This document shows, one piece after another, positions 36,701-47,103 of a stretch of DNA of 64,000 nucleotides (positions within the stretch are counted from its first letter, which is position 1; every line of letters starts with the position of its first letter). This DNA is from Antedon mediterranea (Eukaryota; Echinodermata; Crinoidea; Comatulida; Antedonidae). The stretch is from NCBI RefSeq assembly GCF_964355755.1, contig NC_092678.1, positions 24,966,365-25,030,364 of the forward strand, in the 5' to 3' direction. The translations under genes and the position numbers were made by a program. A model generated the notes under the pieces. It was not told where the DNA came from. It saw nothing but the letters and a program-made list of their open reading frames with translations, and ran no database searches.

Positions 36701-39700
36701 CCTAAGGCTTATAACACTGTCCAAATTGAGCACGTTTGTTCATGTGTTTGTCCATTAGTAAAACTAATATAATAATAATTTTACCGCCAAGTATATCTAT
36801 TCAAAATTAGAAAAACAATATTATTATCCATTTAAAAAAAAAAAATCCGTAGAGACTTTAACCCGCTCAATATTTATTTAACCCTCCTGTTGCTGTATAG
36901 TTTGGGTTTCAAAATAAATAAATAAAATTAATTTGCATTAAAAAAAAAAATAAATAAAAAAAATACGGTATCCGTAGAGGTTCGAACCCAATCAATCTAG
37001 AGATGACAGTACTCAAAGCTGAGCATTACCCGTTGCGCCAGAAAGTACATGCCTTAACAGCTGATAATAGTCTATTTATACGTGACATTACGTAATTTAG
37101 CATTACGTCATAATATGCTTATTAACCTTGTCAAAATCAAGATTTCCGGTTAGCTCAGGCAACTGAGCGTCGTGTTAACACACGATTGTCGTGGGTTCGA
37201 TTCCCATGCCGGGCGGTGGAATAGAGTTAAAGCTATGCGAGCTACTGTGTTTGGGGTTCACAGTTAATACGTCCCCCTTTCCACCACACATCATGAGGCG
37301 GTAACATCAATGCATCTGGTGATGTGGTGGAAACGACCCCAAAAGGCTGTGGCAGGGCCTTAGTGCTGAGGCAGGGAGAGCACATTTAACATCTTTTTTT
37401 TTCCTCTCGCTTTGTACGCCACCGGTTTTGATCTCGTTTAGCGCCCTCAATCCCGCGTTATAATGTCAGAAAATGTAGAACATTTTTAAAGAGGTCAACC
37501 ACCTTCGAAGTTGGATTATTCCGCCGTCAGGCTACAGGGTGTGCATATGAGGTTTTTTAAGTAGAGTTTCTGAGTGCTGTCATGTTATATTACTTATTTT
37601 TATTTAGCTGCATTTTTGTTTTCTTAATTAGACGAATAAGTTATACGTTTTATTTTAAATAAATCAAAAACAACAAGTTAATTGTTATTTTTAGATGTAT
37701 CTGTGTTGATCCAATAGACGGAACTAAGACAGCTAATCGTCCACCGTTTTGTCGTAAGTATTTAAAAAATAGTTTGTTAAAGACATCCTTTTTTCTATTG
37801 TTCAAATTTGATTATGTTTATTGACCAATTACCGTGTAACTAAAGCTTGGTTCCCACTAGCGACACAACGCAAGACGTAACGTAAGTGATTTGACCAATC
37901 ACAAGCGATGGATTCTTCGAACAGTGGCTTGTCATTGGTCAACTCGCTTGCGTTGCGCGTACGTACTACTTGCATTCGTCGCTAGTGGGAACCAGGGCGG
38001 CCTTTTATTGAATACTGTAAACACAGATATAAATATATCTTCTTCTTTTATTCATTACAGATTCGATAGAATTGCCAACAAATCAGTAAGTAAAACACTA
38101 TTTTTCAATTTCGACAACCAAAAAAGTTCTCGTTATGGAATATAGTGAACTGTGGCAATCAATTTCTCTCAGTTCACTGTGTAATTTGCATATTTATTCA
38201 CACAGGTGTTCGGCAGAAATTGAAATGACGAAACGACGTGTGCAAGAGTCAGCCGATCCGTGGGCCCTAAATGGCATCAGTTATTTCCCGCCAAAATGTG
38301 ATTCCAAGGGTAATTACGTCTCCCTTCAATGTCGAGAGTCGTTATAGTAAGTGTTGTAGTATTTTGTATGGACTAATTTCCCTTAAGTAACTTTTTCTGC
38401 ATTTTTTACCAACATGTTCAGATTATAGGCCTACAATCATACATGTGAAGCTCCACTGATAGTGGAACACCGCTTTTACTAGAGCTTGGTTATTAACACT
38501 ATTACGTATGACAATGACGTAGGCGCAACGCAAGCAAGTTGTCCAATCACAGGTGAAGGTTTGGATAATCACGCTATGATTGGTAAAATGCTTGCGGCGC
38601 GCTTACGTCATTGCGTTGCGTCCTAGTAGAAACAAAACTTTATCGGTTATTAATATTATAACATTTTCGAAATATATTTTTTTGTACTTACTTATTATTC
38701 ACTACCAATGTACTGTAGCTGGTAATTTAGTGTTTATACCAATATAATCTAATCTAATTTGTTTGCATTTAGTCCTTTCTGTAGATGTGTGGATAAAAAG
38801 TTTGGAAATCTTACCAACACCATAGCACCCGATTGTGGTAAGATTTATTATTTATATACTGTAATTTATTTTAACAAATAGTATTCGTAAGACTTGCCAA
38901 TTTTCTTTTCCAAATAATTCACATTTTCTCACTCTTACCACCTCCTGATTTAAACAACGCGCACAGTAGGCTGCTAAAACCTGGATAATGCGCACACGCA
39001 GTACGTACGCGCAACGCAACGCAAGTTGACCAATCACAAGTTGTGATGATAATGTTTTCATTTATTAGACACTCAGATAGAACCGTCACCGACTCCAGTT
39101 GTTGCTCAAAGCGAAGTTATAAATCGAGAGCTTCGTTGTCCTCGATTCAGATGTAACATTCTCTGTCGGTTTGGATACAACATGGGTGCAGATAACTGTC
39201 CAACCTGCACGTGTAAAAGAGGTGTGTATTCATACTCAATTTACCCTATCATTAATTTATCATGTGCTGGGTAAAACCTAAAGGAGAAGGCCTACATTTT
39301 GAATTAAATCATATTATCAATTCAAATGTTATTTAGTTTCACTAGAGTACATAGTCTATTTTTGTAATTTTATTTTTGTTATATTGTTTGATTGGAGTTG
39401 GGGAAACTAGTCCTTTGGCAATAGTTGTCTTTGACATCTCTTGTCTTTCCTCAGTGCTCCCTTTTTTATGTATCATCACTGAAAGGATTAGATAAAATAA
39501 ATCTACTGTATATAATACAGACCCCTTTCGGGCCCAACGAAGTGTACCCTCTAGTGATTATAATTTATTAACACGTAGGTTTTTGTTTCCACAGCTCAAC
39601 CGGGTGAAAAAACGGATATTGAACGGTTTGTGTTGAATTTATGGTTTTTTTAAAATTGATTCTGATGATGTCATTTCTATAAAAAAGGTGTAATGTATGT

Positions 39701-42700
39701 AAAAAAAGCAAATTTTAGTAACTAGACTTGTTTGTGTTTGTAGATGTTTTGCTGAATCTGATCGTCTTGGTCGAGAAATTGTAGAAATGATGAAAAATGG
39801 CCAGCCATCAATTCCATTTCCAGAACTACCTGTTTGTGATAGCAATGGTAACTACGTTAAACGACAGTGTACGCAGTTACACGGGTAAGTTGTTCACTAT
39901 GGACTCGCAACGACCAATGACAAGCGACGGTTCGAATAATTCATCGCTTGTGATTGGTCAAATCACTTACTTTGCGCCTGCGGCGTTGCGTCTCTAGTGA
40001 GAACCAAGCATAGTTATTGCTGACCAACTTACCAAAGTTAGCAGTAATTAGCCCAACTTACCTGGGTAAGTAACTACGCCTGAATGGGGTCTCTATGTTA
40101 TTGATTGTCGGCAAACAATATTACTCAACGTCAATGTTTCGTTTTCACGACGCTTTACGCGCATTGATTGTGAAAAGCCCTTTACTCATCTTCATTTTCA
40201 TCCATCAATCTTCCTTTCGCCTGTTTTGTATATATTACATTTTCTCTTTCTAGTTGTTATTGTGTAGATCCAGTCACTGGCAGGCCATCTGGATTCATGA
40301 CTCCTGAATGTGGTAAGCTAGTTCTATCTGCTACTTTTATTCTTATATATTCCGTATCTTTATTCAATTATATAATAAGCATATCCATATCCATATCCGG
40401 CAGAAAAACGCTGAATTGAAGTATTTTTACAAAAATGATAATTGTTATAGTTATTATTACTACTTTCCTTACTATTTAAATATCCTCGTAGTTCATCGCG
40501 TTATACTTACTATTTTATATGACCTCTTCTGCTGCAAAATCTTGTCATTGTTCTAACTCTAACTACGGAGGAGGAAGAACTTAATCCTCTATACTCTCAC
40601 ACAATCTAAACTTCTCTTTGCTCTAACTTCTCACTACGGAGGAAGAAGAACTTAATCCTCTATACTCTCACACAATCTAAACTTCTTGCTCTAACTTCTC
40701 ACTACGGAGGAGGAAGAACTTAATCCTCTATACTCTCACACAATCTAAACTTCTCTTTGTTCTAACTTCTCACTACGGAGGAGGAAGAACTTAATCCTCT
40801 ATACTCTCACACAATCTAAACTTCTCTTTGCTCTCTATTTTCTTCATCTTGTCGTAATTTTCCACAATCATTGTTGATTATCACTCACCAGTGTGGTGGC
40901 AGAGTCTCACACAAGGTTAGGTTTAGTTTTATTTCTTTCTTCTGTCTCCTGTTTAAGAAATGTATTTTGTTTTATTTGTCTTTACATTTTTTTAAATATA
41001 GCTGAGTATAAGCCATGCGTAAAGAAGCGAATACAGTCCATAACTGAAATACTAACGAATGCTAATTCTGTAAAATCTGCCAAGAAATTATCCAAATTAC
41101 TCGAGAAGGACATGGCTAACAACTTACTACAAATAAAGAAACTGACAACGACCGCAGACAAGGACCTTCTAGCGCAAACCTACGTTGAGGAGTGTACGCA
41201 GTTTGGAGACTTTAATGGAACTCAGTGCGACCCTAATAGGGGTTGCTGGTGCGTTGATATCGATGGTCAGAACGTTGTAGGAAATCGTCGTACTGGTGTG
41301 CCTTCGTCCGAATGCTATGGTGATCAACGCCAAAGTAAGTACAGTATTTTATAAGTCAATAATAATTAACGTAATTAGGCTTGAAATAAATGCCTGATTA
41401 TTTTTATTAATTAAACAAATTCAACAAAACATTGTGATTTATGTAAAATGTCATTAGGTTTCAACTAGGACGCAGACGCAACCTAAGCGTGTTGATGAAT
41501 GACAACCGACAGTGAGAATAATCCATCGCTTGTGATTGGTCAAATTGCTTGCGCGTTGCGTCCTAGTGGGAACCAAGCTTTATGCTGCAGGCCTCTTTTA
41601 ATCGATTATTTCTTACAGATGCTCAAATCCCAATGGTAGTGAATGATCTGTATGATCATTGGCTTGATGTAAACATCACTTACCCATTCTACTGCACCAT
41701 ATCACACGTCACAGAGGAAGAGGACAGATATTACTATTGGACGAAGAATGGGGTACCAATTAACCCGAACACTCACCCACGACTGACGACAGAGGTGGTG
41801 TTTTACGACTTTCTACAGCAAGCTAGTATGATGATGACGATACGTAACGTGTCGCAAGATGATGATGGTATATATCGATGTGAGATGGTCGACGGATCAA
41901 GGGATTTCCATTTGAGCTCTACACCTGTTCGCTTCCACGTTCTGAGTAAGTTAGTTGGATGGTTGACATTAATGTTTACCGTCTGAAAGGTACACACAGG
42001 TGGTCACTTTCTTATACATTACTTATTATAATAGTGGGCCTAATCGAGGTTTAGGCCTACCAAATATATTTAATTTTTTTCCACAATACTTGCGTAAACA
42101 TATTCCTTGTTCGTTCTATCTACTTTCTACGTAACATTCAAAACATTATTTCAATCATTTTTAGCATACGAAGAAATCCGTGCCCAGGCTCCACCTCTTC
42201 CTGTCCCGTGCAACATGACGGGATGTCCCAACTACTGCAAATATGGATACCGACTGGATCTTAACAACTGCCCAACGTGTGCCTGTAAGTCATTCACTGG
42301 TAAGTGGCATGTTTTCATGTTTTAAAGTCCCATTCTGTAGTCGTCCCAGTCTGGCGCCCCAGTATGTCGTCGTCCCAGTCTGTCGTTCCAGTCGACCTAC
42401 TCTGTCGTCCCAGTCTGTCGACCTACTCTATCGTCCCAATCTGTAGTCCCAATCTGTCTACCTACTCTATCGTCTCATGAAGTTAACAACACTCTGGACG
42501 TCCATTGTACATCTCTGTTGTATTTATAACCGCCAAACTGACTGATAAAATCATTCCACAAATAAAAAAAAAAAGATTTTTTTACATTTGCAGAGGCAGA
42601 ACAAATGGTTGTCTTTTATAACATGATTACCGAGCGAACGAATATTTTTGGTTCCAAAGGCGGAAGGTAAAATTAAGAAGTTATTTTAAACGGCCTACCA

Positions 42701-42997
42701 AATCATTTTGTTGTTGTTTTCGATTTGATCAAAATTGTTTGTCTTTTAGATGTCAGATGGAAAGAGCGAGCGCTCTGGAGGTAATACGCAACGCGAATCT
42801 CACGTCACAATCAACTGAATCATTCTACGCGCCCGTCAGACTTCACGCGCCTCCCTTGTGTGACGATGATGGCAACTACGAACAGGTTCAGTGTCGGGAA
42901 TATGTTGGGTAAGTTTTTAAACGCAAACCAGTACAGTAATATGTGTTTTAAGCTGGTCGTGTTAGTGTTTTGATGGTCACTCCATCAGAATATAATC

Positions 42998-43032
<35 letters not shown>

Positions 43033-45563
43033 TTTCCGTTGAATTATTTCTTATTTATTTTCTTGCTTTAGATGTTTCTGTGTCAATGTGTTCACTGGGG
43101 AGCCGTCTGGTCGAAAAGCACCAGAATGCAGTAAGTATAAATACTTTTCAATGTTGATTAGAATATTTATACAAGGTGTGATTTGTAAGAGGAAATAGTA
43201 TTTCATGAACCAGCATTGTTTATATTTTTGTATCGGTTCCGATATGCGTGTATTGCAACCTAAATGCATAGAAATATACATAAGTAAGACATCATATATT
43301 GTTTATTTACAGTATAGTTGTTGTTGTTTATTTACAGTATAGTTGTTGTTGTTTATTTACAGTATAGTTGTTTATTGTTTATTTACAGTATAGTTGTTGT
43401 TGTTTATTTACAGTATAGTTGTTGTTGTTTATTTACAGTATAGTTGTTGTTGTTTATTTACAGTATAGTTGTTGTTGTTTATTTACAGTATAGTTGTTGT
43501 TGTTTATTTACAGTATAGTTGTTTATTGTTTATTTACAGTATAGTTGTTGTTGTTTATTTACAGTATAGTTGTTTATTGTTTATTTACAGTATAGTTGTT
43601 GTTGTTTATTTACAGTATAGTTGTTGTTGTTTATTTACAGTATAGTTGTTTATTGTTTATTTACAGTATAGTTGTTGTTGTTTATTTACAGTATAGTTGT
43701 TGTTGTTTATTTACAGTATAGTTGTTGTTGTTTATTTACAGTATAGTTGTTGTTGTTTATTTACAGTATAGTTGTTTATTGTTTATTTACAGTATAGTTG
43801 TTGTTGTTTATTTACAGTATAGTTGTTGTTGTTTATTTACAGTATAGTTGTTGTTGTTTATTTACAGTATAGTTGTTGTTGTTTATTTACAGTATAGTTG
43901 TTGTTGTTTATTTACAGTATAGTTGTTGTTGTTTATTTACAGTATAGTTGTTGTTGTTTATTTACAGTATAGTTGTTGTTGTTTATTTACAGTATAGTTG
44001 TTGTTGTTTATTTACAGTATAGTTGTTGTTGTTTATTTACAGTATAGTTGTTGTTGTTTATTTACAGTATAGTTGTTGTTGTTTATTTACAGTATAGTTG
44101 TTGTTGTTTATTTACAGTATAGTTGTTGTTGTTTATTTACAGTATAGTTGTTTATTGTTTATTTACAGTATAGTTGTTGTTGTTTATTTACAGTATAGTT
44201 GTTGTTGTTTATTTACAGTATAGTTGTTGTTGTTTATTTACAGTATAGTTGTTGTTGTTTATTTACAGTATAGTTGTTGTTGTTTATTTACAGTATAGTT
44301 GTTGTTGTTTATTTACAGTATAGTTGTTGTTGTTTATTTACAGTATAGTTGTTTATTGTTTATTTACAGTATAGTTGTTGTTGTTTATTTACAGTATAGT
44401 TGTTGTTGTTTATTTACAGTATAGTTGTTGTTGTTTATTTACAGTATAGTTGTTTATTGTTTATTTACAGTATAGTTGTTGTTGTTTATTTACAGTATAG
44501 TTGTTTATTGTTTATTTACAGTATAGTTGTTTATTGTTTATTTACATTATAGTTGTTGTTGTTTATTTACAGTATAGTTGTTGTTGTTTATTTACAGTAT
44601 AGTTGTTGTTGTTTATTTACAGTATAGTTGTTTATTGTTTGTTTTAGCAAAACTCCGTAAGTGTATCAACCAACAAATAGATTCTATGTTACACATAGTC
44701 GGACGTTTAAGTGACCAAAAGAAAGCCAGAAAAAAGGCAGTGTCCATCAAAACTGAGGCGACGGTATCCTCAATACGGTCAGAACTCTTTAAAGTGGCCA
44801 TGGATAAACTACCGGAGAAGTTCGCAAACGAAGACTCCGACTACCCCGTCCCTAACTGTGAGGGACACGGGGAATACATCCCTCAAATATGTAGCTTGTA
44901 TCTTGGCGAATGCTGGTGTGTTGATAGCTACGGGGATGAACTACCAGGAACCAGGGTTAGAGAAGGCGAACCATTGATCAACTGCTTTCAAGATTTTGGA
45001 GGTAAGAATTTGACTTAATTCTGTCTTTAGACTTGCTTTAAGTCTGTAGTTATTTCGCCATATGTGCCAAAATATTTATCTTTTTACTAATATTAAGTTA
45101 AAACTCCGTCTGGAACCTTCTGTCTTGTCATTATTGTTTTGTGTTAACTTCATCTATCATTAATTTACGTTTAAACAACTAATCCATTCTAATAATGATT
45201 ACGTCATTTTTATTTTTAGTAATATCTGGTCCATCCATACAAACACCTAACAATACGTTCGACGCAGTAGAAGTAAGCGTACGCACGGGGGACAGCGCCA
45301 CCTTGCCTTGCAGAGTTTCAAGCAAAACCCCAGATACGTATGTGCAATGGAGTGTGCGCTCAATATCCTTGGACGTGTGGATGCTGGTCGATTCACGTTA
45401 TACCATAATTGGAGACCACGTGACGGATTTTTCTCTTAAAATAAATGACGTCACCGGAATGGACTCTGGTTATTATTCGTGTAATGTTTATAGCACGTCA
45501 CGTCAGTTCCGTTCATACACAAGTCGTAGATCGGCAGGAGTCATGTTGAACGTTTTAGTGTGA
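30769..45563 (+). CDS. Gene A: secreted IGFBP-CUB-Tg1-antistasin-Ig multidomain protein, complete
   Basis: Twenty-two exons with consistent phase total 3345 nt (1114 aa): 30769-30812, 32743-32878, 34811-34940, 35199-35621, 35922-35958, 36461-36577, 37695-37753, 38061-38085, 38206-38346, 38773-38837, 39069-39221, 39595-39625, 39744-39884, 40254-40312, 41002-41334, 41619-41945, 42165-42299, 42594-42666, 42750-42908, 43072-43130, 44648-45001, 45220-45563. Order: signal peptide (1-14); IGFBP N-terminal-like domain (15-103, CGCGCQVC then GQSCGG and GTCSPGLVC); CUB-like domain (104-244); two Tg1 repeats (257-315, 324-392); antistasin (414-443, GADNCPTCTCK); Tg1 (454-520); long Tg1 (521-631, CWCVD); Ig (632-740, DDDGIYRCE); antistasin (741-785); Tg1 (810-882); long Tg1 (883-1000); V-type Ig (1001-1114, DSGYYSC). 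No membrane anchor. Tg1 and antistasin domains are known protease inhibitors, so a secreted inhibitor, matrix or recognition role is inferred. I know no named family with this order. Confidence 0.9.
31548..31650. mobile_element. MITE family B, half copy
   Basis: CGTGATTGGTCATTTACTTG, GCGCGTACGTTCTTGCATTG and GGAAACCAA match the right half of the family. It is in gene A intron 1. Confidence 0.55.
32172..32328. mobile_element. MITE family B in gene A intron 1
   Basis: GGTTGTTTCCCAGTAAAGAC, AAGTTGACCAATGAGGAGCG, GTGATTGGTCAAATCACTTG and GCTAGTAGGAACCAAGC mark both ends and both CCAAT boxes. Confidence 0.85.
32548..32693. mobile_element. MITE family A, copy 5
   Basis: Ends AAGCCCTGTCTACACTATC and TTTGATAGTGTAGACAGACC. 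It ends about 50 bp before the acceptor of gene A exon 2. Confidence 0.88.
32995..33152. mobile_element. MITE family A, copy 6
   Basis: AAGCTCTGATGACACTATCAAG at the left and AAACTAGTTTGATGATGTAG at the right flank the usual CCCATATATGGACATGATAA core. It is in gene A intron 2 and is more diverged than the other copies. Confidence 0.75.
34508..34649. mobile_element. MITE family B in gene A intron 2
   Basis: TTTGACCAATCACAAGCAAT and CGCTTGTCATTGGTCAACTT form the core; GTCCAGGTGAGAACCAATCC is the right end. A fragment of family F (TTAAAGATGTTTTGTCCC) follows at about 34668. Confidence 0.85.
34968..35092. mobile_element. MITE family B in gene A intron 3
   Basis: CGCAATGGCGTAGACGCAAC, CTTGTGATTGGTCAATCACT and CTCACGTCAATGAGTTGCG. 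The element occupies the middle of a short intron, 28 bp from the donor. Confidence 0.8.
35648..35776. mobile_element. MITE family B in gene A intron 4
   Basis: GCACGGTTCCCACGCAACG at the left and CTTGGGAACCAAGCTTA at the right, with both CCAAT boxes. It begins 26 bp after the donor of the CUB exon, so the frame stays open into it without being coding. Confidence 0.88.
36143..36397. mobile_element. MITE family A, copy 7, split by a second insertion
   Basis: Ends AAGCTCCGAATACACTATCG and TTTGATAGTGAAGACAGAGC. The core is interrupted at about 36237-36335 by a foreign AT-rich piece ending GATGAAATGAAATAAAATG, which looks like a truncated retroelement tail. Confidence 0.75.
36580..36690. mobile_element. 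MITE family B overlapping a gene A splice donor
   Basis: Exon 6 ends at 36577 and its donor reads GTAAGCTTGGTTGCC; the AAGCTTGG is the family's terminal sequence. The right end is truncated after CGCTTGTGATTG. Confidence 0.8.
36965..37060 (-). mobile_element. tRNA-like SINE relic
   Basis: GGTTCGAACCC followed by GAGCATTACCCGTTGCGCCAG resembles the T-arm to D-arm order of a minus-strand tRNA-derived element. It is short and degenerate. Confidence 0.4.
37140..37400 (+). mobile_element. tRNA-derived SINE (Val-AAC-like head)
   Basis: An A-box-like GGTTAGCTCAGGCAACTGAG and B-box GGTTCGATTCCCATGCCGG, with a TTAACAC loop that would place anticodon AAC, form a tRNA-like head. The acceptor stem pairs poorly and a 170-bp unrelated body ends in a T-run, so this is a SINE and not a working tRNA gene. 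It is in gene A intron 6. Confidence 0.6.
37843..37996. mobile_element. MITE family B, near-complete copy in gene A intron 7
   Basis: AAGCTTGGTTCCCACTAGCG at the left and CGTCGCTAGTGGGAACCAG at the right give clear terminal inverted repeats around TTGACCAATCACAAGCGATG and ATTGGTCAACTCGCTTGCG. Confidence 0.9.
38482..38640. mobile_element. MITE family B in gene A intron 9
   Basis: GAGCTTGGTTATTAACACT, GACGTAGGCGCAACGCAAGC, CTATGATTGGTAAAATGCTT and GTCCTAGTAGAAACAAAACTT. Diverged but complete. Confidence 0.8.
38991..39055. mobile_element. MITE family B, fragment
   Basis: CGCAACGCAACGCAAGTTGACC followed by AATCACAAG. Only the left half remains, ending about 14 bp before the acceptor of the antistasin exon. 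Confidence 0.6.
39902..40012. mobile_element. MITE family B in gene A intron 13
   Basis: ACTCGCAACGACCAATGACA, CGCTTGTGATTGGTCAAATC and TCTCTAGTGAGAACCAAGC. It starts 18 bp after the donor. Confidence 0.8.
40550..40835. repeat. About 70-bp tandem repeat, four copies, gene A intron 14
   Basis: Copies share TCACTACGGAGGAGGAAGAA and CTTAATCCTCTATACTCTC with spacing of 68-71 bp. Confidence 0.93.
41458..41580. mobile_element. MITE family B in gene A intron 15
   Basis: GGTTTCAACTAGGACGCAG at the left and GTCCTAGTGGGAACCAAGCTT at the right. It ends 38 bp before the Ig-exon acceptor. Confidence 0.88.
42998..43032. repeat. (ATC)n microsatellite
   Basis: About eleven ATC triplets in the short intron between the two exons of the fifth Tg1 repeat. 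Confidence 0.95.
43310..44640. repeat. 25-bp array of acceptor-like units, about 53 copies, gene A intron 20
   Basis: The unit TATAGTTGTTGTTGTTTATT followed by TACAG repeats up to the edge of the exon starting at 44648. A variant with TTGTTTATTG is interspersed. Every unit ends in TTTACAG preceded by a T-rich run, which is a textbook 3' splice site. Confidence 0.97.
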
Positions 45564-45916
45564 ACACAAACTATACTATCAAATCGTGTAAACGCAACTA
45601 ATATATTAAAATGTAATCGTATAAACAAATTAATTTAATTGCAAACCATACATTTATAATTAAAGAGTTGTAAGCTCGCGCGCGCGTGCGTGTGTCATTA
45701 TGCCAATTGATGATTACCATATTATTGTAATGTTGTAAGTAAATTGAAAAATTGAAAATATTCCCACATTTTAATCTAATATTAACCAAAGTTACCATAG
45801 GTTAAGACGTAATTAAAGGTAATCAGAGAATATCTCTTTTTCCCCTAAGCAATGTCATGGATACAGTAGGCCAGCTATAGCCTTAACAAAATAGAGGAAT
45901 CCGTAAGCCTAAAGCT

Positions 45917-46068
45917 AGCTCTGTCTACTCTACACTATCAAGCTATATGTGAGAAAAAACATGTGATGTGTCCAAGTAGGCCAAAGGCAGAGATATGACG
46001 TCATCTTGTCCATATATGAGCATTGGTATTTTTTTCATCACAAAGATTGACAGTGCAGACAGAGCTTT
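45917..46068. mobile_element. MITE family A, copy 8
   Basis: AGCTCTGTCTACTCTACACT at the left and GACAGTGCAGACAGAGCTTT at the right. It is in the spacer between A and B. Confidence 0.85.
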
Positions 46069-46953
46069 AGTGGAATGTTAGAACAACAATTTGAGAAACA
46101 CACTATGATCGTAAGTTTGTATAGTACTTTATCCCATGTGTAAATTCAATTAAACTTTTCGAAAAGAATGAGTACTGTATTTGATTGTTGTGTATTATGT
46201 GTACTTAGGTCACTTAGTGTCATCGCCGCCATCCATCTTGTACCTTGTGTACCTCCGCCAATGTATATGCAGTCGAGCGCGTATTCTCGTTTGTCTGTTT
46301 GTTAGCAGGATTAGGCCTACTCAAAAAGTGAGTGAAAGATCTTTACCAAAATGTAAATACAGATAGATATGTGGTCAAGGACCACTCCATTTAATTTTCG
46401 AGGCAATCCGACCAGCGTGTCCCAATTCTGGACCAGTTGAGTTGGTGTTAAAATTGGAGAGAATCAAAAGCCGGTGAGCAGTCGATCTTAATTAAAGTAA
46501 CAAGTAAACTGAAATTGCATTTTCCCGAGAAAAAACTTCATTTTTGTACAAGAGGCAAGGGTTATAATTTGTGATTTGTAATTTTGAAACATAATTTGAT
46601 TGGTTTTTGGATACGAGTAGTTAAAAAAACCCTATTTCTTTTCAAATTCACCCGTTTGTTTTTGGCGTTGCTGTTCTATTGTTAGTCAACTGAAACTATT
46701 GTTAGTTGAAAGGCTGGTTACATAACCATTACACCAAATTCACATACACATGGTTGTGGTGAAATTAGCCTAATCACACACAGCTTTAAGACACAAAAAT
46801 AAATATTTTTTCCCAGTAAAATCTTATGTTGGAGAATTTTACATTAGGCGGAAGTATGCACTCTCGGAGTGGCGTTCTAGTGTGTATATGTCATATAACA
46901 GCATTACAAAAAAAAACATGTTTAGCATTTCATACTTCATACATTCAAGCACA

Positions 46954-46959
46954 TTTATT
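46954..46959 (-). other. Candidate polyadenylation signal of gene B
   Basis: AATAAA on the minus strand lies 145 bp after the gene B stop codon. Confidence 0.5.
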
Positions 46960-47103
46960 TCATTCATAAAATACAACATAATAAGCTAACTTGAAACCAA
47001 CAAGTTTGTTTGCGCTATCTACTACGCGCGCGTGCATGGTTTGAGCTTTCTGAAACAAATCTGCCAATTGTGGGTCACGCGAGGAGCAGATGGGCTGTTT
47101 CGA

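Larger units (their letters stand above)
45564..47103. other. Tail-to-tail spacer between genes A and B
   Basis: This contains the 3' UTRs of both genes, a MITE A copy (45917-46068) and, at about 46200-46450, a stretch (GTCTGTTTGTTAGCAGGATT, GTGGTCAAGGACCACTCCA) that looks like a dispersed repeat I cannot name. No further gene is seen. Confidence 0.6.

Noticed and set aside
37140..37215. Functional tRNA-Val gene
   Set aside because: A- and B-box-like sequences and an AAC anticodon loop are visible, but the acceptor stem pairs poorly and an unrelated body follows, as in a SINE.
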